DNA from: Alphaproteobacteria bacterium
GTDB lineage: Bacteria; Pseudomonadota; Alphaproteobacteria; Micavibrionales; Micavibrionaceae
Assembly (NCBI GenBank): GCA_020442505.1
Contig: JAGRJZ010000078.1
Location: forward strand, 1 to 26,068
Length of the DNA: 26,068 nt
Direction: 5' to 3'
Position 1 is the first letter of the stretch. The number at the start of each line of letters is the position of its first letter. Made by a program: the position numbers and the translations under genes. Shown here in pieces: positions 17,178 through 23,852 of this stretch. The notes below the pieces were generated by a model. The model searched no databases. It was not told the origin of the DNA and saw only the letters and a program-made list of their open reading frames with translations.

Positions 17178-17491
17178 ATGCTTTCCTTTTTTAGTCCCGT
17201 GTAATTGAGAGGATCAGGCTACATGAAATCAAGCCGCCGGGTCTAGAGAAAATTTAAGAGGCGAGGTATTGTATCATGCGTGACACAGGTAAGAGGTCCC
17301 GTACCTGATGCGAGGCCTCTTCGTCGGAGGTTCCTGCTTGACGCCACAGCTGGAGTGTTTAGTGTTAACCCGAAGGGGGCGGTAAATTCTTACATCTGAT
17401 CATGAAAATGTGACATGCGCGGAATCGATAGAATTGGTACGCCCCGACCTTAAATTGCGTTGTCTCTTTCGTAAGATTGGAAGGCAAGTCC
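17178..17491. other. Divergent intergenic region between hflK and mrp
   Basis: A 314-base gap with no credible gene. It must hold promoters for hflK (minus) and mrp (plus). A weak plus-strand candidate is TTGACG (17338-17343) and TAGTGT (17360-17365), 16 bases apart. The mrp ribosome site GGAAGG sits eight bases before its ATG. A GTTAAC palindrome lies at 17364-17369. The most structured part is the inverted-repeat element at 17286-17321, annotated separately. Confidence 0.5.
17286..17321. repeat. Two mutually exclusive hairpins in the hflK-mrp intergenic region
   Basis: CAGGTA (17286-17291) can pair with TACCTG (17302-17307). Alternatively AAGAGGTC (17291-17298) can pair with GGCCTCTT (17314-17321) over eight positions, with one G-T wobble. 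The two stems interleave, so only one can form at a time. No T-run follows on either strand, so it is not a standard terminator. It could be a protein-binding site or an RNA switch, or chance. Confidence 0.4.
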
Positions 17492-18559
17492 ATGTTCGAT
17501 TCTCTGAAGAAAAAGGTCCAAAAGACCCTCGACTCCGTGGTCGATCCGGCGGAGGCACGCGTGGAAGGCGTGAGCGTAAAGCAAGGGATTGTGACCTTTG
17601 CGCTCGCGGTCGATCCGGCGCGGGGGGGCGAGATGGAGCCCCTGCGCGCCAAAGCCGAAAGCGCGGTTGCCGCTTTGCCGGGGGTTGAAAAAGTCACGGC
17701 GGTTTTAACGGCGGAAACCGTGGGGGAAGAGACCGGTGGATCGCCGCTCGTTCATCGGGCCCCAAAGGCCGTGGTCGCGGTAGCCTCCGGGAAGGGGGGG
17801 GTCGGGAAATCGACCGTAGCGGCGAATATGGCTGTGGCCCTTGCGCAGGCGGGGCAGGCCGTCGGCCTGATGGATGCCGACGTTTTCGGGCCGTCCGTGC
17901 CGCGTTTGATGGGTGTGGAAGGGGCCCGCCCCGGCGTGGCGGAGGATAACAGGATGATTCCGCCGGAGGCGCACGGCGTCAAGCTGATGTCCATGGGGTT
18001 CCTCGTACCCCCGGGCAAGGCGGTCGTCTGGCGCGGCGCGATGGTGCACAAGGGGATTTTGCAAATGTTTTCCAATACGGTCTGGGGGGATCTTGATGTT
18101 TTGCTGATTGATATGCCGCCCGGGACGGGAGACGCGCAACTGACCGTCGCGCAAAATATCCCGCTTTCCGGGGCGGTGGTCGTCTCCACGCCGCAGGATC
18201 TGGCCCTCTTGGACGCACGCAAGGCCATCGAGATGTTTGCCCGGGTCGATGTGTCGGTGCTCGGGATCGTTGAGAATATGAGCTTCCATATTTGTGCCGC
18301 TTGCGGGCACGAGGATCACATCTTTAGCCACGGCGGGGCGGCCGAAGAGGCAAAGAAACAAAACGTTTCGTTTTTAGGTGAGATCCCTCTTCGCAAAGAC
18401 ATTCGTGAAAGCGCCGATTCCGGAACGCCGCTTGCCGCAGCGGATCAGGAGGGCGATCAGGCAAAACGTTATGCGTTGATCGCGGACCGGTTGATGGCCG
18501 CGCTTCGTTCCGATGCGGCGGGAAAATCCTGCCGTGCGGAAACATGCGGATGCCACTGA
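17492..18559 (+). CDS. mrp: Mrp/ApbC-family Fe-S cluster carrier ATPase
   Basis: A 355-residue P-loop ATPase that carries iron-sulfur clusters to apo-proteins. The N-terminal MIP18/DUF59-like domain (about 1-75, PAEARVEGVSVKQGIVTFAL) precedes the ParA/Mrp core. The deviant Walker A is ASGKGGVGKSTVAANMA (Gly100-Ser107, signature Lys in KGG and Lys106); Walker B region is DVLLIDMPPGTGDAQLT. The cluster-binding CxxC is Cys268-Cys271 in HICAACGHEDHIF, just after the family motif IVENMSF. An oddity is the extra Cys-rich tail (Cys347, Cys352, Cys354, then His355). I took ATG 17492, with GGAAGG eight bases upstream, over a TTG at 17477. A glycosyltransferase gene follows 18 bases later on the same strand, probably without functional connection. 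Confidence 0.94.
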   Translation: MFDSLKKKVQKTLDSVVDPAEARVEGVSVKQGIVTFALAVDPARGGEMEPLRAKAESAVAALPGVEKVTAVLTAETVGEETGGSPLVHRAPKAVVAVASGKGGVGKSTVAANMAVALAQAGQAVGLMDADVFGPSVPRLMGVEGARPGVAEDNRMIPPEAHGVKLMSMGFLVPPGKAVVWRGAMVHKGILQMFSNTVWGDLDVLLIDMPPGTGDAQLTVAQNIPLSGAVVVSTPQDLALLDARKAIEMFARVDVSVLGIVENMSFHICAACGHEDHIFSHGGAAEEAKKQNVSFLGEIPLRKDIRESADSGTPLAAADQEGDQAKRYALIADRLMAALRSDAAGKSCRAETCGCH

Positions 18560-18577
18560 ATTTTCTTGTAAAAAGCA

Positions 18578-19432
18578 ATGCGGAAAAGAATCCAAGGCGC
18601 TGATTCTGATCATAAAATACCTGTTTCGGTTATCGTCGTGACGAAGAACGAGGCGCCGATCATCAAGCGGTGTCTGACGGCCTTGGCGGATTTCGACGAT
18701 GTGTGGGTCGTCGATTCGCAAAGCGCGGACGGGACGAAAGTGCTGGCGGAGGCCGCAGGGGCGCGGGTTGTCGATTTTCTGTGGAACGGGCGTTATCCCA
18801 AAAAGAGACAATGGTGTCTGGAGACCCTAGACCTAAAACATGATTGGGTTTTTTTCGTCGATGCGGACGAAGTCATGACGGCTCCGCTGATGGCTGAAAT
18901 CCGGGAGATTTTTAGCGCTCGGCGGGTGTCTCTTGAGGGGATAGTCGGCTATTTCGTCAAAGGACGTTATATGCTGGACGGCAAGCCACTGCGATACGGA
19001 TTGCAAAACAATAAATTATGTCTGTTCGATCGACGATCGGTCGCCTTTCCGGTGGTCGATGATCTGGATATTCCCGGCATGGGGGAAATCGAAGGCCATT
19101 ACCAGCCTGTCTTGACAATCAGGGATGGGCAGGTCGGGCAACTCCAAAATGTTTTGATTCATAAGGCGTTCGAGGATCAGGAAGGCTGGCGGGCCCGCCA
19201 CGAACGCTACGCCGCGTGGGAACGCGCGATGATTGCCCGGAATGCCTATCCACGCGATCCCGTTCCGGCCCGCGAGTTTCTAAAACGTCTGTTTCGTAGA
19301 ATGCCCTTTCGAGCTGTCATCGCCTTTTTGCATTGCTACGTCTGGAAGTACGGCGTTCTCGATGGCGCGGCGGGCTGGAGATTCGCCAAAGCCCGGTGGG
19401 AATATTATCGGATGCTGCGCAAGGCCCAGTAA
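18578..19432 (+). CDS. WaaE/KdtX-like family 2 glycosyltransferase
   Basis: A 284-residue GT-A fold glycosyltransferase. SVIVVTKNEAPIIKRCL and VWVVDSQSADGT are the nucleotide-sugar-binding start of family GT2, and WVFFVDADEVM contains the metal-binding DAD. The motif YPKKRQWCLE and the C-terminal block AFLHCYVWKYGVLDGAAGW are typical of the WaaE/KdtX group, which adds a sugar to the LPS core or to related glycans. It is likely cytoplasmic or membrane-attached by its basic C-terminal region (LKRLFRRMPFRA). It follows mrp by 18 bases with a poor ribosome site. Its last 28 bases overlap, tail to tail, the glycosyltransferase gene on the other strand. The exact sugar and acceptor cannot be inferred. 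Confidence 0.85.
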   Translation: MRKRIQGADSDHKIPVSVIVVTKNEAPIIKRCLTALADFDDVWVVDSQSADGTKVLAEAAGARVVDFLWNGRYPKKRQWCLETLDLKHDWVFFVDADEVMTAPLMAEIREIFSARRVSLEGIVGYFVKGRYMLDGKPLRYGLQNNKLCLFDRRSVAFPVVDDLDIPGMGEIEGHYQPVLTIRDGQVGQLQNVLIHKAFEDQEGWRARHERYAAWERAMIARNAYPRDPVPAREFLKRLFRRMPFRAVIAFLHCYVWKYGVLDGAAGWRFAKARWEYYRMLRKAQ

Positions 19433-20181
19433 ATACGTGGCGCGCGGGTTTTTATAAGATACGAAACGTATTGGATTGTATAAATTAATGCGTTTAGTAT
19501 TTTGTTGTAATTCAATTTTTCTCGAATCTTGAATTGTTCCTGTCGTCCTTCAATGGGTCGTCTTTGTGAAACGCCGCCTGCCTCGAACAGGCAAACGGGA
19601 AAGGGCAGGATCAAGACGTTTTCATGAGCCCGCCGCAAAAACCGTAACGTAAAATCGTAATCCGCCGCAATTCTGTAGGATAAATCGTAACGCATATCTC
19701 CCACGATATCCCGGCGATGGAGCATGGCCTGATGATGGGTGACCATGCCCCGCGTGATCGCGGTATGCGACCGGGCGGGTTTCAGGGCCGGAGTCTGACC
19801 GGCGCGTTCCTCCAGCGCAGGACCGTACAGGAACGTAAACGACTGTTTGTTCAGGGCAAGCTTGATGCGTGCGAGTGCATCGGGGCTGGCCAGCCTATCG
19901 CCCGCGTTCAGGAATAGCAGGTACGAACCCGTTGCGTGATTAATTCCTTTGTTCATCGCATCGTAAATTCCCTGGTCCGGGGCAGAAGCCCACAGGAGGG
20001 CGCTGCCATCTTGCCGCGGAGGGGGGATGTTTGTCAGGTAGTCCAGCGTGCCATCCGTCGAAGCGCCGTCCATGACGATCCATTCAAAATCCCGGCAGGT
20101 CTGAGCCTGAAGAGATTCGTATGTCTTCTCAAGTCCGGTCCGATTATTGCGGGTGACGGTGATAATGGAAAATGTTTTCAA
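19405..20181 (-). CDS. WcaE-like family 2 glycosyltransferase
   Basis: A 258-residue GT2 enzyme. It opens with KTFSIITVTRNNRTGLEKTY and has FEWIVMDGASTDGT and the block DQGIYDAMNKGINHATGSYL followed by FLNAGDRL, the pattern of WcaE-type colanic-acid glycosyltransferases. It probably adds a sugar to an exopolysaccharide repeat unit. The start is TTG at 20181, since no ATG is in frame before the conserved first strand. It lies 14 bases after the stop of the export protein gene, so coupled translation is likely. The last 40 codons (about 19405-19530) are markedly AT-rich compared with the rest of the window and encode a basic, hydrophobic tail. The 3' end overlaps the opposite-strand glycosyltransferase by 28 bases. 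Confidence 0.87.
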   Translation of the reverse strand: MKTFSIITVTRNNRTGLEKTYESLQAQTCRDFEWIVMDGASTDGTLDYLTNIPPPRQDGSALLWASAPDQGIYDAMNKGINHATGSYLLFLNAGDRLASPDALARIKLALNKQSFTFLYGPALEERAGQTPALKPARSHTAITRGMVTHHQAMLHRRDIVGDMRYDLSYRIAADYDFTLRFLRRAHENVLILPFPVCLFEAGGVSQRRPIEGRQEQFKIREKLNYNKILNALIYTIQYVSYLIKTRAPRIYWALRSIR

Positions 20182-20195
20182 GAGGATCGTTTTCT

Positions 20196-22775
20196 TTAAT
20201 GGCTCAGATCGTCAATCCATATACCGGTAATGGCCAGGTTGGCAATGATTTGGCTGAGGTCCCGGGCGGTTTCAAGGAAATCAAACGGCTTGGGATCGCG
20301 CGGGACGACGATGGTAGAGCCAGGCGGGATGAAGGCGGCCTTGTGGTTCCATACATCGACCAGAAGCGGCTGAGCGCTGCCATCTGGGTAAAGGACGAAG
20401 ACACGGGATTTATCCGCGTGAAAGGTGAATCCGCCGGCCTCCATGATGTAATCGCGGGGATCTTTATCCTTCCGGAACTGGAGCGCGGCGGGAGACAGAA
20501 CCTCCCCCGCCACACGGACCATCAAGGGTCGTCGGGGGATGTAGACCCGGTCCCCTGATTCCAGCAACATATCAAGCGCTGGCTCGGTTGCCAGCGCGCC
20601 GGGGTCCGCTTCGACCGTGATGCGGCCAACGGCTTGCGCTTGTTTGAGTTGATCGACTAATTGCTGGACAGCGGCGATTTGCGTGGCGTCGGGCGCGTCC
20701 TTTTGTTCCAGTGCCGCGGCCAGTTTGATCTCGAGATCCTGGGCTTGCATGTGAAAGCGCGATTCTTCGGCGCGGCGTTCGGATTCCCGACTGAAGATGG
20801 CGCCGTCCGGATAGGCCTCTGTCGTCAGGCTCCCGGCTCGTTCCAAGAGATCGGATAGTTTGTCCCCGGGCAGAAGATCGTAGCGTCCCGGGTGTTTGAC
20901 TTCGCCCGTGATCAGGACGCTCGTGTTCTCGGGCTTTCCGAACGTCTGATTAAAGCGGACGGCGTCCCCTGCGGCGATCAGGATGTTCGCTGGATTTTGT
21001 TCCCGGAAGTTGACGAGCGTTCGGCGAGTCCCTGATTTTCCGTGGCTCTGGTGGCCTTCGCCGGATAAGGCCGATGTCAGCTCGACCCGAGACGTGTCGG
21101 CTTCCAGCGTCGCGCCGCCCGCCGCAGCCAGCAGGTTTTCAAGCGAGACGCCCTCAGCCACGGGCCAGGGGCCGGGATCCCGGACCGCGCCGCGGACGAA
21201 GGCCGCCCGTTCTCGTAGAAAAGAGCGCAGAGCTTTGTCCGGAACGATGTCGGCTGTCGCGTCTTCGTTGGATCCTTCTTCCGTCGTGCCGGGCGCCTTC
21301 TCGCTATCGCCCAGTTTGACGATTTGCGTGCGGGAAAACAGATGGACGACGTCGCCGTCCTGAAGTTTCCGGTCGTAGCCGCCCTTCAACACAAGCAGGG
21401 GTGAAAAGGCTGTCAGTGTCCGTGATAGCTGGTTTTTGTCCCAGCGCTCGACGACGCCGATCAGGGGATAGATATCCGGACCAAAGGCTGTTTCGTCCGA
21501 TAAAAGCGCCGCCAGCGTTTTGTTTTGCGCCAAAGCATGGAGCCCGGGACGGCGGGTATGGCCGGTCAGTTCCACAGTTCCAGCCCGGCGTTCCGTGCTG
21601 GCGGCGACCATTAAAATTGTTCCGTCTCCAAAAAGCGGCGCATAGGGCGCGGTAATTTCATCAACAGTCTCCCGACCATCCGTCGTCAGGCCCAGCTTGA
21701 CAAAGCGGTTTTCCCCGGGCGCCAAAACCCCGCCGGCCATGGCCAGAATCTCCTCCAGCGAGCGCTTTTCGCTTGCCTCATCCGGGGTGTGCCACATGCC
21801 GCGTAAAGCCCGGGGAATTTCATAGATTCCGGGACGTTTGACGCTTCCGGCGATGGCCACGGTCGGACCAATGGGCGGCACGATGATCCGGTCTCCGTCC
21901 CGTAGTCCCAAATCCATCCCGGCATCGCCGTGAATCAGCAGGCCGTAAAGGTCGATCCATGTGCTGCGCCCGCTCCGTATCAGTTTGATTTGCCGCAGGG
22001 AACCGGTTTTCTCAACGCCTCCCGCGGCGCTCAACGCATCCAGAACCGTATGAAAGACCGTTAAGGTTTGCCGCCCGGGTTTTTTGACGTGTCCGACGAC
22101 AAGAACCCCTATCTGACGGACGGAGTCGAGGGAGACATAGACCTGCGTATCGTGCCGTTTCGCCGCTTCGGCCTCCAGCATCTGGCGCAGCTGGCCGATG
22201 GGGCGTCCGGCGGCGGCGATCGGGGGAAGCTCGTCCACGACCAGAAAGCCCTGGCTGTTGATCGGATAAGTCCTGGAATCCGTGCGCTCGCCCCGGAAGG
22301 TGACCGTCAGGGAATCTCCCGTTCCTAAGATAAAATCATCCTGGACGGCGCCTGAGGGAATCGGGATGTTCACGGCTGTCGGGGAGCTATCGGTTCCCGC
22401 TGTGGCCGTGCCGAACATATCGTAGCCGAACTGATCCAGCTCGTCGACGATTCGGCCGGAGTAATAAGCTTCCAAGCGGGAACGCCGGGCCGCATGCGCC
22501 TTGTCCATTTGTTCCAGCAAAGCGCGAGTGTCGCGGGGCGTCAGGACCGGTCCGTCCGGGATGGCGCCCCTGTTTTCGGCCTGTTCGACTGTTCTGGAAA
22601 AGGGGTGGGTCTGAAGGTCTCGGGCGATCTCCGCGGCCTGGTCCCGCTCGTTATCGAGCCAGGGTGGAACAACCGGAAAGCGAGTCTCTGAAAAACCTCT
22701 GGTTGTGAAGGCTGTTAGCAGGAGAAGAAAACAAAAAACGGAAAAAGGGGCAGCATGTTTTGTCCATGCAGACAT
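20196..22775 (-). CDS. Long polysaccharide export protein (Poly_export plus multiple SLBB domains)
   Basis: A protein of about 859 residues related to Wza/KpsD outer-membrane polysaccharide channels but more than twice the length of Wza. A signal peptide (hydrophobic FCFLLLLTAF) is followed by a helical region, then a Poly_export domain (DDFILGTGDSLTVTFRG, about 146-217). About six SLBB-like repeats follow, each with a G-x-V-x-x-PG core: VVGHVKKPGRQTL, IAGSVKRPGIYEI, LTGHTRRPGLHAL, VRGAVRDPGPWPV, ITGEVKHPGRYDL and VAGEVLSPAALQF. A charged helical insert (about 660-720) precedes the last one. I see no lipobox, unlike Wza. The frame reaches a TTG at 22874 and another ATG at 22814. I chose ATG 22775 because it fits the signal peptide best, but the ribosome site is weak. 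It is preceded by the ABC ATPase and followed by a glycosyltransferase. Confidence 0.88.
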   Translation of the reverse strand: MSAWTKHAAPFSVFCFLLLLTAFTTRGFSETRFPVVPPWLDNERDQAAEIARDLQTHPFSRTVEQAENRGAIPDGPVLTPRDTRALLEQMDKAHAARRSRLEAYYSGRIVDELDQFGYDMFGTATAGTDSSPTAVNIPIPSGAVQDDFILGTGDSLTVTFRGERTDSRTYPINSQGFLVVDELPPIAAAGRPIGQLRQMLEAEAAKRHDTQVYVSLDSVRQIGVLVVGHVKKPGRQTLTVFHTVLDALSAAGGVEKTGSLRQIKLIRSGRSTWIDLYGLLIHGDAGMDLGLRDGDRIIVPPIGPTVAIAGSVKRPGIYEIPRALRGMWHTPDEASEKRSLEEILAMAGGVLAPGENRFVKLGLTTDGRETVDEITAPYAPLFGDGTILMVAASTERRAGTVELTGHTRRPGLHALAQNKTLAALLSDETAFGPDIYPLIGVVERWDKNQLSRTLTAFSPLLVLKGGYDRKLQDGDVVHLFSRTQIVKLGDSEKAPGTTEEGSNEDATADIVPDKALRSFLRERAAFVRGAVRDPGPWPVAEGVSLENLLAAAGGATLEADTSRVELTSALSGEGHQSHGKSGTRRTLVNFREQNPANILIAAGDAVRFNQTFGKPENTSVLITGEVKHPGRYDLLPGDKLSDLLERAGSLTTEAYPDGAIFSRESERRAEESRFHMQAQDLEIKLAAALEQKDAPDATQIAAVQQLVDQLKQAQAVGRITVEADPGALATEPALDMLLESGDRVYIPRRPLMVRVAGEVLSPAALQFRKDKDPRDYIMEAGGFTFHADKSRVFVLYPDGSAQPLLVDVWNHKAAFIPPGSTIVVPRDPKPFDFLETARDLSQIIANLAITGIWIDDLSH

Positions 22776-22897
22776 TGGCGGGCTTGTCTTCTTTCTTTCG
22801 CCCTGCGGCGGCATATTTTTTGAATCGGGATGAAGACCATTGTGACCTTTTTTTCGTCGAAAGGCCAGCCCCAAAATCGTAGAGACGGTCTAGTCCG

Positions 22898-23626
22898 TTA
22901 ACGGGCGGCTTCGATCAGGCAAACAAATTCCTTCAGGCGCTGCGTTTCCGGGGTTTCAAGGATCGCGGGCGGTCCTTGTTCCACGATTTGTCCGTCGGCC
23001 ATGAAGACGATTTTATCCGCGGCGCGGCGCGCGAACTCGATGGCGTGAGTGATCAGAAAAACGCCGATTCCCCGTTCCTTGAGGTGTTCCAGTTTTTTCA
23101 GGATCCGGCCTGTCTGTTCGACGTCGAGGGCGCTGGTGATTTCATCCAGCAGAATGTAGCGGGGGTTCAGTATCAGCGCCCGGGCAAGCGCAACACGCTG
23201 CCGCTGGCCGATGGAGGCCTGGTTGGGATACTGGTCGATGAAATGGTCCATCTCGAACAGCCTGATCAGACCTTCCAGATCTTTTTCTGCGTTGCCCGGA
23301 TTGTGATTACGGGCGGGGAGCATGATATTTTCCCGCAGGGTCAAATGCGGCCAAAGAAACAAAGACTGGAAGACGACCGTCACGTCCGGCCATGGCGGGG
23401 TGATCGTGTCGTCCCGTGTAAGGGGAAAGTCGTATTGCTGTTCGTCGATAACGACCTTGCCTGTCGTAGGGTAGTCCAAAAGCGCTAACGCCCTCAGCAA
23501 GGTCGTCTTCCCCGTTCCCGACGGGCCGATCAGGCATGTGATTTCGCCAGGGGCGATATCGATTGTGACCCCTTTCAGGACGTTTTTATCTCCGAATGTT
23601 TTTTCAATATTGTGACCGGACAACAT
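22898..23626 (-). CDS. Orphan ABC transporter ATP-binding protein (polar amino acid type) with degenerate signature
   Basis: A 242-residue ABC ATPase. Walker A is LIGPSGTGKTTLLRAL (residues 34-42), the Q-loop is VTVVFQSLFLWPHLTLRENI, Walker B is YILLDEITSALD, and the H-loop is FLITHAIEFARRAADKI. Overall it resembles GlnQ/HisP-type amino acid importers. The ABC signature, normally LSGGQQQR, reads ASIGQRQR, with the first Gly replaced by Ile. No permease or binding-protein gene is next to it. Start ATG 23626 has AAAGGA nine bases upstream. It is the first gene of an apparent minus-strand operon with the polysaccharide export protein (gap about 120 bases) and glycosyltransferase. A role in polysaccharide export is possible from context, but sequence points to an importer-type ATPase. 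It might serve a permease encoded elsewhere. Confidence 0.87.
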   Translation of the reverse strand: MLSGHNIEKTFGDKNVLKGVTIDIAPGEITCLIGPSGTGKTTLLRALALLDYPTTGKVVIDEQQYDFPLTRDDTITPPWPDVTVVFQSLFLWPHLTLRENIMLPARNHNPGNAEKDLEGLIRLFEMDHFIDQYPNQASIGQRQRVALARALILNPRYILLDEITSALDVEQTGRILKKLEHLKERGIGVFLITHAIEFARRAADKIVFMADGQIVEQGPPAILETPETQRLKEFVCLIEAAR

Positions 23627-23718
23627 GCTTGATTTCCTTTTTCAGCCTTTATAACAGCGATAAGCGGCCCATGGGAACGAAAATTTGCCGGAAAGGGTTC
23701 GTTTTTTAACATAATTTA

Positions 23719-23747
23719 TTGACAAGCGACTCGCCTTGCGCTACAAC
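23719..23747 (+). promoter_or_regulatory. Sigma-70 promoter of the giant adhesin gene
   Basis: A perfect -35 box TTGACA (23719-23724) and a -10 box TACAAC (23742-23747) are separated by 17 bases. Transcription would start near 23754, leaving a 5' leader of about 100 bases before the ATG at 23853. This is the best promoter match I found in the window. A short dyad (AACGAA 23676-23681, TTCGTT 23698-23703) lies just upstream and may be a regulator site. Confidence 0.68.
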
Positions 23748-23852
23748 CGTGCGCATCAGGACAAATCGATTCGGACTTGCTTCTCAATCCCGGATCCACA
23801 TCGTGTCACGACAGGGCGCTTTCATCCCCGAGGGCAGGAGAAAGAGGAAAAA

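Noticed and set aside
23676..23703. AACGAA/TTCGTT dyad with following T-run as an intrinsic terminator
   Set aside because: The stem is only six weak pairs with a 16-base loop, and no plus-strand gene ends nearby to need a terminator. I mention it only as a possible regulator site.
23706..23720. Possible CtrA box (TTAA-N7-TATT) overlapping the adhesin -35 element
   Set aside because: The second half-site has two mismatches to TTAA, and the region is AT-rich, so chance is a sufficient explanation. No other full CtrA box was found by eye.
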